Assembly: GCA_019022495.1 (NCBI GenBank) | Contig: JAFEKR010000004.1 | Coordinates: forward strand, 248,001 to 312,000 | Direction of reading: 5' to 3' | DNA length: 64,000 nucleotides | Origin: Epichloe hybrida | Lineage: Eukaryota; Ascomycota; Sordariomycetes; Hypocreales; Clavicipitaceae | Shown here: positions 46,996 to 57,081 of the stretch, piece after piece | Numbering within the stretch: the stretch's first letter is position 1 | How the letters are laid out: each line of letters opens with the position of its first letter | The notes under the pieces: generated by a model | What the model was told of the DNA's origin: nothing | Databases searched by the model: none | What the model saw: only the letters and a program-made list of their open reading frames with translations | Made by a program: the position numbers and the translations under genes

Positions 46996-47736
46996 TGTAA
47001 GAGACACAGAGGCAGCAATGCGAGCAATTGCAGACCTCTTCCGTGTCGAGTTTTGTATCTTTACATATGCCTGGATGTACATGTTCGCCATCCACGTATC
47101 GTAAAGTTGTCATGACAATGACAGTCTGTCTGGTACCTACAATTGGTTCCATTCACAGTGCAGAAAGCAGCAGGCAGTCCAGAGTATGCCTGCAACGGAA
47201 TTGTATAGATTGGGTTTGGAAGGGATCATCATCTGGTGCGACGCATCTGGCAAACGACCCACGACTTACATCACTTGACAGGCGACAAGGCGTACTCCGT
47301 AATCCGTACACCACCTCGTATATCAACAAGCTGTCGGGAATGGGAATAAAGCGTTGGTACAAGGGCATCTGTGCAAGTTTGCTTCCCACCAGGAGACAAC
47401 CGCCAGGAGACAACCGCCAGGAGGCAAGATCCAGAGAGGCTCGTATACGATAAGAAGGGGCCACATCGAGCTCCTTGCAGGATAGTTGACGTCCCCCTGG
47501 AGGTCGGGATGCAACCAGACGAGCCTGCTATCGAGATCTGGGTCTCATTTCATCTACAGACTCTGCAGACCACCCCGTAGATGCCTGCTTCATCCGTCTT
47601 CCCGGTTGGCTTGCCCCTTCCATCCATGGCTGCATACTGGCAGGATCACACCGACACGCACACACGCAGGGCCGAGTGTCTCTTGTTGCATGCGCCGGGC
47701 TTGAACAAGACCTGGACCGGAATGATGTGTCGCCGT

Positions 47737-47834
47737 ACCGCCGTATGCGTACCGCCGTATGCGTACCGCCGTATGCGTACCGCCGTATGCGTACCGCCGT
47801 ATGCGTACCGCCGTATGCGTACCGCCGTATGCGT
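47737..47834. repeat. 14-bp perfect minisatellite, 7 units
   Basis: Seven exact copies of ACCGCCGTATGCGT, with partial units at both ends. It is GC- and CpG-rich and shows no RIP, consistent with repeats below the RIP length limit. There are no spacers, so it is not CRISPR-like. Confidence 0.95.
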
Positions 47835-48406
47835 ACCGACCTACGTGGGTAGAATACAAAGGTGTTTTGTAGAGTGAAGAGGAGCCCAAGCTGTCGCTCG
47901 CGAGTCGCTGCTAGAACCTGCCCAGACGCGTGAAGCCTGTGTGGCAGTGCCTCGTGGTACACATGGTTGTAATGGCATTTTATGCAAATCACTCGGAGCT
48001 AATGCATGAAACTACATGTACATTTGAAGCGAGGCGAGCTCGGAGTATTATCGGACGTGTTGTTGATGAAGGCAATCGATTTTGCCCCCGCCTCATACCG
48101 GCTCAGTGATGTTTGTTTGCCTTGCTTCCACTGTGGGTCTACCCGGCCAAGTGGGGGGGGGGGGGTACGTACACACTGTAGCTCGTTGGCGCCTCGCATC
48201 TGTTTAGACTATACAGATTACGGACGTAGTAATCATCTCACCTCTGCGCATGCTGCTTCATCTCTCTTTTTCCATGATTTTCCGACTTCTGCGTTTCGAG
48301 ATCCCGGCACCACTGGCTTGCACGGAACGCTTTGGACTCGACCCTCTAAATTTGCTGTTCTACTTTCCATTACACAAAGGTGGTTTTCTTCAGAAATCCG
48401 ATTGCG

Positions 48407-49130
48407 ATGTACGTGGCTGTGTCCTTCTACGTCAAGGCGGGGGGGGAAACCAAACATCCTCAACATTCAAGCTGACTGGAAGCTCCCACAATGCAGGCAA
48501 ATCACGCTCAACATATTCAATCCCCAAGCCGGGGACCAGGATACCCTGCTGAACCTGGAAATATTCCCCGATATGACCCTCGAAACCCTCCGAGAATCTG
48601 TTCACGCCGATACCAACATCCCTGCCACGTCGCTACACATCTACCATAATGGCCGCCTTCTCACCGACGACACCAAGACGATGGAACAGCTCGAAATACC
48701 CGACGGCGGTATGCTGGCTGTCCACGTAAGGCACATTAGAGGCAACACTGGTGTTGCTGAATTCTCCACTACCGCAGCATCGGGGACGCCTGTTTCAGCA
48801 CAAGCACAACGACCACAGCAACCACGACAGCAAGCCAGCGCTCAAAATGATCCCGAGCTGATTCGCCTACAAGTCCTCGGCAACCCGGCCGTAAGAGAGC
48901 AGCTACAACGGCAGCACCCAGAACTTGCGGCAGCGGTTGATGACCCCGCACGATTTTCTCAAATATTGCAGAGCAGTCAAGACCGGGATCGTAGAGAGCG
49001 AGAGGAGAGACAGCGGGAAATTGAGAGGCTAAACCAGGATCCCTTCGATATCGAGAATCAGATGAAGATTGAAGACATGATACGCCAAGAAAGGGTCATG
49101 GAAAATCTGCAGAGCGCCATGGAGAATAGT
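48407..49130 (+). pseudogene. DDI1: DDI1 5' half: ubiquitin-like domain and helical domain, protease domain lost
   Basis: After an 88-bp intron (48,409-48,496; GTACGT donor, GCTGAC branch site, TGCAG acceptor) the frame reads QITLNIFNPQAGDQDTLLNLEIF..., a Ddi1 N-terminal ubiquitin-like domain. It is followed by a Gln-rich linker, the helical domain (DPELIRLQVLGNPAVREQL...) and the family signature DPFDIENQMKIEDMIRQERV. In intact Ddi1 the retroviral-type aspartyl protease follows at once. Here the homology stops at NLQSAMEN and the frame runs into repeat sequence, stopping at 49,196. Ddi1 is a shuttle between ubiquitinated proteins and the proteasome. A protein made here would keep ubiquitin-like binding but lack dimerisation and protease functions. 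The proposed start codon is split AT|G by the intron. Confidence 0.82.
48409..48496 (+). other. Predicted DDI1 first intron, splitting the start codon
   Basis: GTACGT donor at 48,409, CTGAC branch-type motif about 20 bp before the acceptor, TGCAG acceptor ending at 48,496. Splicing joins AT (48,407-48,408) to G CAA ATC and yields Met-Gln-Ile, matching the conserved Ddi1 start. Without splicing no Met precedes the domain in frame closely enough. Confidence 0.45.
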
Positions 49131-49470
49131 ATTAATTTACTTCTTATTTACTCTTACACTAACTTTTCTATAGCCTTACTTTTTAGCTATCTTTAGCTTA
49201 CCTTTACCTTATATATCTAGTAAAGTCTAAGCACCTAGTTTTATTTAATTAGTATAAGGGGAGGGTAGTTATAGCCCTAGACTAGGTTAGTCCTAGGTTA
49301 AGATTGCTTATATATTATTAGATTTATTAATCATATTATGCTTTATTTTTAAGTAAGTTATCTAAATTATCCCCCCCCCCCCTCTCTATAAGTATAAAAA
49401 AGAGCTCTCCCCCCCTTAAGTCCTAGTCTCTTTCTTCTCTTTATATTAAACTTCCTATAGGTTCTTCTTA
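49131..49470 (+). mobile_element. LTR-like repeat fragment that truncates DDI1
   Basis: About 340 bp matching the reverse complement of part of the insertion at 33,653-34,485 (TTCTATAGCC, GGGGAGGGTAGTTATAGCC and C-run/TATAAAA motifs). It starts TATTAATTTACTTC, where the other copy has TGTTAATTCACTTC, consistent with an LTR 5' end altered by RIP. It ends abruptly inside the hAT relic. Confidence 0.65.
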
Positions 49471-50692
49471 ATTAGAATTATATAATATATAATAATATTA
49501 GTTATTATTAAAAGAAATAACTTACCTAAGGATATCCTTAGGCTCTAAGTAATAATCCTTTATAAGATTATTAAAGCATTAGTAAATATAAGCTCTAGTA
49601 TATAAATTTAATAGATATTCAAATCCTATAAGTAAATAGTTAGTAAATAATAAAAATAATAAGAATAATTAAAAGACTTACTAATTAGCTTATACTTAAG
49701 CTTAAAATTCAGATTAAGCTAGCTTATAATAACCCCTAGATAAGACTTTGAATTAAATAAAGTCCATATATCTAGTTAAACTAAAATTAAACCTTAATAT
49801 TTAATTTAATATTGGATTTATTAAAGGATTTTTTACTTAGATAAATAATATATAGTATTTATCGTATGTATTATTATTTAGTAGCTAAGCAAAGAAGCTA
49901 AATTATTATTCCTATATATATAAATTAGCTTAAATAACTAATTATTATAAGAGATTAATAAAAGAAAATAACTTACCTAAAATAGTAATTAAGTAAATTT
50001 TTAAAAGATTTACAATTAATTATAGTAAAAGAAAGGTTATTTTCTAGTATAAATTTAATAACTAGAATAACTGCTTCTTTAGATGAAAATTCCTCTAAAA
50101 TAGTGTGATTTTAAGGTCTTTTTATTAAAAAAAAAGAGGTTAAAGAAGATTAATTTATAGGGGTTAATACTACTAGAATTTCAGGTACTAAAAATAATAT
50201 TAGTATATAAAAAATAGAATAAAATAGAATAAAAGACTTACTAGTAATCTTTTTAGGTTATTTTTCTTCAGATTTAGAAGTAGCAATCTCTAGATACTTA
50301 ATTTAATAGTAATAAACACTATTAGAAGCTTAGAATTTTCTTACTTTACTTCTAAAAGTAAAAGTGTAATTAAATTACGTATAAAAGCATATAATTTCCC
50401 TTTCTTTATTATATTTAATATTAGATAACTAATAATTAAATAAATTATAGGTAAAAATATATGCTTTTAAAGAAAACTCGTAATCTTATTAATTTTCAAG
50501 GGTTTTCTTATATAACCCTTGAAGACTTGCTTGAGAAGGCTTTGAAGCTAGGCTAGCTTGGCTAGGCCTAGAAGAGCTAGGCCTAGAAGGGCTAGGCCTA
50601 GAAGGTAAGCTAGGCCTAGAAGAGCTAGGCCTAGAAGGGCTAGGCATACTAGCATTAGAATCATTATCTAAGGGGTAAAAAGAGGAATCCAT
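49471..50692 (-). pseudogene. hAT-family transposase, 5' part, multi-exon and truncated
   Basis: Four exon pieces are visible on the minus strand: 50,692-50,242; 50,187-49,977; about 49,937-49,682; and 49,625-49,526, each with a GTAAGT donor. Exon 2 reads LVIKFILENNLSFTII then KSFKNLL, and exon 3 LDIWTLFNSKSYLGVII. These are the conserved early blocks of hAT transposases (pF..v....F..ll and DIWTS.....ylg). Exon 1 starts MDSSFYPLDNDSN followed by a Ser/Pro/Arg repeat (SRPSP units). Stops from RIP occur in each exon. The C-terminal catalytic part and dimerisation domain are missing, because the piece ends at the LTR-like fragment at 49,470. Confidence 0.7.
50545..50645 (-). repeat. GGGCTAGGCCTAGAA-type tandem repeat in hAT exon 1
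   Basis: Repeated units of about 15 bp coding for SRPSP/SRPSS. Each carries the palindrome CTAGGCCTAG. Confidence 0.75.
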
Positions 50693-51620
50693 ATTGAAGT
50701 AGGTTTTTTTTTTCTAATTTTCTGATTTTCCTAATATTTTGCTAATTTTTGCTGATTTTTGCTAATTTTTTGATTTTTTTTTAGAGTTCTAATTTAAAAG
50801 GTTAAATTTTTCCGGTTTTTTCTAATCTTTTTCCGATTTTCCTTGATTTTTTTGGATTTTTCTGATTTTTCTAATTTTTTATTTTTTTTGTTTTTTATAT
50901 GTTTTTATAAGTTATTTATAAAGTAAAAAGAGTAAAAAAATAAAAGTAAGCATAATAAGTAGTAAAGCTATATAAGGGTTTTTATAGTTTTTTTTTAAAT
51001 TTACTAAAGTAAAAAGAAAAAGAAAAGAAAAAAAGAAAAGAGAAGGTAAAGGAAAACCCCTCTTTTAAAAATTTTTCGTAAGTAGGTTACAAATGACGTA
51101 ACATACTAACTATCTAATTAGACTAGGAAGGACCTATAACTAACCCTAATCATCCAATCAGACAAGCAAGGACCCACAAAAGACCCACTTTTAATGTAGC
51201 TTATATTAATTCTAAATAATAACTGTATTATTTGAAATCTAGTAAATTTAGCTTTTTATACTCTTTTTCTACTTTTTTTTTAGGAAATTTTACTATAAAA
51301 TTAATTATTTTATTTTATAAAACTTATTTCTTATATATTAAAGTACTAAATCGAGATAAATTAGGTATTATATAAGTATTATAAGCTAATTATACTTTAA
51401 ATTCCTTAGATTACTTAATAAATAAATAAACTATGATTTTTTTTTACTAAAATATTATTTTAAAAATTAATATATAGTTTTATATTACTTATATTATACT
51501 TAAAAGCTTTTATAATAAGTAAAGCCTTTAATTTAAATAATATTGATTGATTTTTAATTTTTTTTGGGGTCATTGGCTGTGGCCAATGCATCTAATTTTC
51601 AAGGAACCAAAAAAATTACT
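50693..51620. other. Upstream flank of the hAT gene, T-rich repeats
   Basis: Contains repeats of TTTTTCTGATTTTTC type (50,710-50,890) and a pair of degenerate direct repeats ending AAGGACC (about 51,115-51,185) that could be subterminal transposase-binding repeats. At 51,571-51,586 an inverted repeat, ATTGGCTGTGGCCAAT, lies in AT-rich DNA. No defined terminal inverted repeat could be fixed. Confidence 0.4.
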
Positions 51621-52077
51621 AGCAATACCTAGCTAGTGCCACATGTAACAACTAAATTTAATAATTACTATAGTATTAGGTAAAACATTAAGAAATAAGC
51701 TTTAAGCCACAAATTTAGGGGCTAAAAAGTTAATACAAAGTTTACAATAAACTTTATAGCTGCGATTACGTAAGATATAGTTATAATTCATAACCGTAGT
51801 TAAACTTAAATCTATTTAAGTTTTACTTATAGCATAAATTAATATAATTCCCCCTTCCTCTGTGACTATGTTTATTCTATCTCTCTATATCTTTTCTATC
51901 TTATAACTTATCCTTTAAAGCTCTAAGGTAAACTTAAACCCTAAAAAAACAATATTACTTATCCTTAATTACAGCTAATCCAATTCCAAACTAACAGACA
52001 CACTATATCCATTACATCACCAAGTAGGTCATAGGCTACTAATCAACCAATTAACGACTAACTAATTAAATAATAGT

Positions 52078-52278
52078 ATAGCCAAAGGTAATAAAAAAGA
52101 CACTGTACTATCTGAAATATTAAATAATATTGTAGAAGAGAAGAAAAGCAAAGGAAAGGAAAGGGAAGATAAATCTAACCTAAAGATAATTAATAGTATT
52201 TATAATATAAGGGAGAAGATGTTAAAAAATAAGGGCAAGCCTAATAATAAGCTTTACAAGGCAGATTTAAAGGAATAG
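52078..52278 (+). pseudogene. Possible decayed ORF, Lys/Glu-rich
   Basis: 67 codons open in one frame from ATA (possibly a mutated ATG): begins AKGNKKDTVLSEILNN, with a charged Lys/Glu stretch, ending at TAG. An open frame of this length in such AT-rich DNA is somewhat unexpected. It matches no family I know and may be chance. Confidence 0.2.
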
Positions 52279-52621
52279 GGTATGTAGTAAGCTTACCTCG
52301 TAAAAGGTATATATAGGGTATTTTTTTAGTAATAAAAAGTCTTATTTAAAATAATAGAAATATAATTATAAGAAAATAGATATATAGTTAATATAATATC
52401 TTATAATATATAAAAAAATTTAAAGAGTCCAATTAACCTTATAAACTTACTATATATACCCTATACTAGAAGATATAACTAATAGTCCAAAAGATAGGAA
52501 ATTAAGATATTTAATAGTAAATGTAATAAAATACCTATTAAAAAAACACTTATATTAATCTAATAGAGAATAATCTAAAGTATATTATAAGATATTAATA
52601 TACCCCACTTTTTTTTCCCTC

Positions 52622-52752
52622 CTAATATTACATTTGTAATGTTTGTAATGTAATGTAATATAATGTAATACACATTACATTACATTACATTACATTACAT
52701 TACACATTACATCCAAACCCTAAATATTACATTACATTACATTACATTACAT
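52622..52752. repeat. (CATTA)n inverted repeat
   Basis: TGTAATGTAATG units on the left face ACATTACATTACATTAC units on the right, so the two halves are complementary and could fold into a long stem. A second ACATTAC run follows after a short gap. Such structures occur at transposon ends or as MITE cores. Confidence 0.75.
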
Positions 52753-53781
52753 GCTCTGATAATAATAAGTTTTACTACTATACTAGGTCCCTTATAAGGT
52801 ATAGTTATACCTTTACTTAGGGAGTAAGTAGTAAAGTAAGAAAGCTATTTAAGATATCTTCCTTTAGTAATATTTTACTTTTTTTTTAGGATAGGATAGT
52901 CCCTTAACTAGGCTAGGTACAGTCTAAAGTATAGAATATAGTTTTTCTTTACTTATTTATCTTTTATAAGGTAAGAGAACTCTTTATTCTTATAATAGCT
53001 AGCTTTATACTTACTATACCTTAGTATTACCTTATAAAACTTAGCTATATAGCTTATTTAAAAGTAATTATAGTATTATTAAGGTTATAAGGTCTTATTA
53101 TATAGTTTAGTTTAGAAAAGCTTTACTTTAAAAACTATACTATCTTAGTATATCTTATTAGTATTGTGTGCCGTAAGATGCGCGCCCAAAAACGCGATCA
53201 CGATGACGAGTGCTAGGGTTCAGGGATGGGAGTATCACAACAAGGGATGACGATATTAGTCATCTAGGTAATAGGATCATTTAATCTATAAAGGGACCGC
53301 TTATATATAGACAGACTCTTTGATAGCAATCCACGCACCCTATGAGATTCTTGAGATTACCCTGAGTTTGCTTCACCTGAGATTATACCTATATTTACTA
53401 TAAGATAAATTAAGAAGATACCTTCCCTTATTTATTTAAGACATCACTTCTAATCTAATAGACTATTTAATCTTAGATATCTCTGCACGACAAGATAGTC
53501 CTTACCGTTGTTATGATCAATACCGTCAAGTTAATCAACCCCTCTGTTGTGTGAAGGCTCTAGAGCTACTCGCGATCGTGGGCCAGCATCGTGTCTTTTG
53601 GGGTGTTATTTTCCGCTTGACAAAAATGGTGGAGGAACGGGGAATGGTCCTGTCAGACCTCTCGCCATTGGATTCGATAATAATCAACCCCTTCTGACAT
53701 CGCTGCCTCTTCTATTATCCCCTCTGGTTATCCCCTTGTACGATTATTATAATCGTTAGCTACTTCTTACATCTTTTCCTT

Positions 53782-54045
53782 TCGATCCAGGTCAGCTAGA
53801 TCGGATCCCTTCATTCCGATCAATTGATCTAGGTCATCTGACTAGTCTGACATCGTCAAAATTATCAGATCAGTCAGATTGATTGATCGGGACCTCTACG
53901 ACCTTTCCCCCCTTCGATCCGGGCAGCTAGATCGAATCCCTTCGTTCCGATCAATTGATCTAGGTCATCTGACTAGTCTGATATCGTCAAAATCATCAGA
54001 TTAGTCAGATTAGTCAGATTGATTGATCGGGACCGCTACAACCTT
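53782..54045. repeat. Two ~131-bp tandem units
   Basis: TTCGATCC(A/G)GG at 53,782 and again at 53,913 start two similar units, each with GATCAATTGATCTAGGTCATC and TCTGACTAGTCTGA palindromic motifs, ending GATTGATCGGGACC. Confidence 0.8.
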
Positions 54046-54057
54046 TTTCCTTGTGGC

Positions 54058-54200
54058 CTAGACCTTCTTTTCTATCTTCGACCTTCTCTTCTATCTTCAA
54101 CCTTTTCTTCCGATTTTCGACCTTCTTTTCTATCTTCGACCTTTTCTTCCGATTTTCGACCTTCTTTTCTGATTTTCGACCTTCCGACCTGCCCTAGCTA
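54058..54200. repeat. ~21-bp pyrimidine-rich tandem repeat
   Basis: Six or more units of CGACCTTCTTTTCTATCTT type with alternating TTCCGATTTT. It opens an artificial Ser/Phe/Arg-rich frame, which I do not call as a gene. Confidence 0.75.
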
Positions 54201-54299
54201 GCTCGCTAGCTAGCCCGAATCGATTTAATACCCTAGTTTTGCTTAGCTATCCGTTAGGGAGGCAAGCAGCTAGACCTTCGAATCCGATCTTTAATAAAT

Positions 54300-55345
54300 C
54301 GGGTCTTTTCATCAATCAATTGATCTGTCGTCTGACGAGGCCTCTGACCATTGAAGACCTCTCTGACTGATGATTCCTCTGACGATTGACGAGGAATCTG
54401 ATGTACAGAGGGTCCTCTGAAGAGGTCTCTGACCGATTGAAAAGGTCCCTTTTCATCAGATCAATCGATCTATCGTCTGACGAGGCCTCTGACCGTTGAA
54501 GACCTCTCTGACTGATGATTTCCCTGACTTTTGAAGGGGAATCTGATGTCAGAAGGTCTGCTGAAGGGGTCTCTGCCGATCAAAAAGGTCTCTTTTCATC
54601 AGATCAATCGATCAGACTGTCTGATGAGACCTCCGACCGTTGAAGACCTCTCTGACTGACGATTTCCCTGACTTTTGAAGGGGAATCTGACTGTCAGAAG
54701 GTCTGCTGAAGAGGTCTCTAACTGATTAAAAGGGTCCCTTTTCACTAGATCAATTGATCTATCGTCTGACGAGGCCTCCGACCGTTGAAGACCTCTCTGA
54801 CTGATGATTTCCCTAACTTTTGAAGGGGAATCTAATGTCAGAAGGTCTGCTGAAGGGGTCTCTGCCGATCAAAAAGGTCCCTTTTCGTCACATCAATTGA
54901 TCTATCGTCTGACGAGGCCTCCGACCGTTGAAGACCTCTCTGACTGATGATTCCTCTGACGATTGATGAGGAATCTGATGTCAGAAGGTCTGCTGAAGGG
55001 GTCTCTGCTGATCGAAAAGGTCTCTTTTCATTAGATCAATCGATCTATCGTCTGACGAGGCCTCCGACCGTTGAAGACCTCTCTGACTGACGATTTCTCT
55101 GACGATTGAAGAGGAATCTGATGTCAGAAGGTCTGCTGAAGGGGTCTCTGCCGATCGAAAAGGTCCCTTTTCATCAGATCAATCGATCTATCGTCTGACG
55201 AGGCCTCCGACCGTTGAAGACCTCTCTGACTGACGATTCCTCTGACGATTGACGAGGAATCTGATGTACAGAGGGTCCTCTGAAGAGGTCTCTGACCGAT
55301 TGAAAGGGTCCCTTTTCATCAGATTATTTGATTGGACTATCTGAC
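54300..55345. repeat. ~144-bp satellite, about seven units
   Basis: The anchor GACGAGGCCTC(T/C)GACC recurs at 54,334, 54,479, 54,623, 54,768, 54,911, 55,054 and 55,198, with a decayed copy at 55,343; spacing is 143-145 bp. Units share GATCAATCGATCTATCGTC, GTTGAAGACCTCTCTGACTG and AAGGTCCCTTTTCATCAGA. Differences are mixed, not only transitions. Confidence 0.92.
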
Positions 55346-55857
55346 GATGCCTTTAACTAACTCGACCGCTAATAATCCCTTCGATGGATGACCCCTTTGA
55401 TTGATTAATGGATAGGAAAGGAGGGGCCTGAAAATCACGAATTTTTTTTTATGATTTTATTACTTATTTCCTTTTTTATTGGTTTTTTTTTTAGTTACTA
55501 TTTTCCCTTTCCTAGGGACTAGGAAGGGAAAACAGTTGGGGAGGTGTTGTGTGGCTAGGAATATGACCCCTAGAGACCTCTCTCACAAGACCTCGGATCT
55601 ATCGGATCCCTCGAGACCTCTCACAAGACCTCTAGCCCCTTCAACCTCGGATCTATCGGATTGTCGGATCAATTCAACCACATTGGATCCGGCCTAGCCC
55701 CTGACCCCCTAGCTAGATAAAATCCCTAGATTCCCTCCCTTTTCATAGAAAATCAACTCTCCCTTCGTTGCCTTTGGCTTGGATTGTTCAAATCGAGATT
55801 TTACCTGTGTTTTCCTGAGATGAATATGAGCTTATTTGAGATTATTTGAGATTATCT

Positions 55858-55877
55858 AGCAGCCTAGCTAGGCTGCT
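55858..55877. repeat. Perfect 20-bp palindrome
   Basis: AGCAGCCTAGCTAGGCTGCT reads identically on both strands, within the 2.9-kb element and near its right end. Confidence 0.85.
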
Positions 55878-56063
55878 TTCTAGCTTCGATCCTCGCGATG
55901 GATCGCAAATATCGCAGACCTAGATCCCGATATCTAGGTTCAATTGCTGATATCGTCGAATTCGTCAATACCGTCAATATCATCATTTTCGTCATTATCA
56001 TCATTATCATCAGATCCCTCTTTTCCGTTGTTTTGGGGTGGTTGTTTTACCCCGACAAAGTAT

Positions 56064-57081
56064 CTTTTACTTTAGCTAGGCCTAGTATTAGAGTAGTTCT
56101 TTAAGTACCTTTACCCTAGGGTTATCTTACTATTACCTTTACTATATTTACCTTATTAGCTTTTCTAATTTCTATTACTAAGTTCTTAAGAGAGGTATAT
56201 TTAGTTAGAAATCCTTTAATAATAATACTAAGTATATAATAGTAAAAGGCTATCTTTAGCTTAAATACTTTAGTAATTTATTTTTAGTTTTCTTTATATT
56301 AAGTAATATTTTCTTTAAAGGTAATAATTATATTCTTACTAAGAAGTCTTCTAGCTACTATTACTATAGTTTAGCTTATAGCTTTATTTACTACTATTAC
56401 TATATTTTCTATACCCTTAGACTAAAGTAATTCCTAAATAGTATTCCCTTTAATAAATACTTTTTAGTCCTATTTACTAGGGATTTAGAGAGAGGGAGGT
56501 AAGCTATTTATTTACTTAGGAGCTAGGCTAGTAGTAATACTTACCTAGGTTAAAGTATTACTTCCTTTAGTTCCTTCTTTAATAGCCTCTTTAAGGGCTT
56601 ATTTAAGGGCTTCTTTAGTAATATAAATATTACTATTATTATAGTTTATTACCTTTACTTTAGCTTAGGTATAGTTTACTACTTATTTAGTAATAGCTTT
56701 AGTAATATACTATACCTAAGTAACTTTATTACTAGGGATAAGGCTTATAATTTTATTATAGTATTTTATATTATTTAAATATTTAAATTAGATTTAGTTT
56801 ATTATAAGGTTATTCTTACTACTCTAAATATTAAACTATTCTATTCCTATATTTAGGTAGTAGTAGCTTTATACTAGCCCCCTTTCTCCTAAGTTAATTA
56901 CTATTAGTATATTTATACTCTTACTACTAGCTTTATTATAATATAATATTATAAGGGGGGGTAAATAAAGGTAAGGAATTTAAATATTAATATGGTTTAT
57001 ATTTTAGAGGTAATTCTAGACCTTTAGAGCGGTGCGGAAGTTTATGCGAAGGTTTGCCTATAGTGTAGTGCTTATTATAAT
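56064..57081. other. AT-rich relic between the 2.9-kb element and copia F
   Basis: RIP-like, AT-rich, with stops in every frame and no recognised domain. It continues the sequence type to the left of 53,160. Confidence 0.5.

Larger units (their letters stand above)
46561..48406. other. GC-balanced island upstream of DDI1, no gene recognised
   Basis: Unmutated-looking DNA that holds two minisatellites (46,892-46,995 and 47,737-47,834), a short repeat of CAGGAGACAACCGC (47,391-47,424) and a poly-G run near 48,154-48,166. Several open frames exist, but they follow the repeats in all frames and match no family. Part of it should be the DDI1 promoter. Confidence 0.5.
51621..53159. other. AT-rich repeat relics
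   Basis: Heavily AT-rich. It contains a decayed open frame (52,078-52,278), a (CATTA)n inverted repeat (52,622-52,752) and otherwise unclassified sequence full of stops. It resembles RIP-mutated transposon DNA, but no domain is recognised. Confidence 0.5.
53165..56058. mobile_element. Candidate 2.9-kb non-coding element rich in satellites
   Basis: A block clearly less AT-rich than both flanks, bounded by AGTAT at 53,160-53,164 and 56,059-56,063. The ends are TGTGTGCCG and CCCGACAA (TTGT/ACAA if one base is shared with the duplication). The first ~380 bp look like an LTR or promoter region (TATATATAGACAG near 53,310). The interior is made of tandem repeats of three period classes. No protein domain is present. 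It may be a large non-autonomous element; alternatives are a satellite island or an old insertion of other origin. Confidence 0.45.

Noticed and set aside
46698..47152. ORFs with SWDHGIMG repeats on the minus strand
   Set aside because: They are produced by the 8-bp minisatellite, which is open in all frames; no family similarity or start context.
47737..47834. CRISPR-like array
   Set aside because: Units are contiguous 14-bp copies without spacers, in a eukaryotic genome.
48006..48490. N-terminal extension of DDI1 from the ATG at 48,006
   Set aside because: The predicted 160 residues look non-coding and precede the conserved Ddi1 start; an intron explains the frame better.
54019..54201. 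60-codon ORF in the 2.9-kb element
   Set aside because: It consists only of the 21-bp pyrimidine repeat.
55479..56104. Short + strand ORFs at 55,479-55,697 and 55,898-56,104
   Set aside because: They follow repeated GACCTCTCACAAG and GTCATTATCATC tracts and show no recognisable domain.
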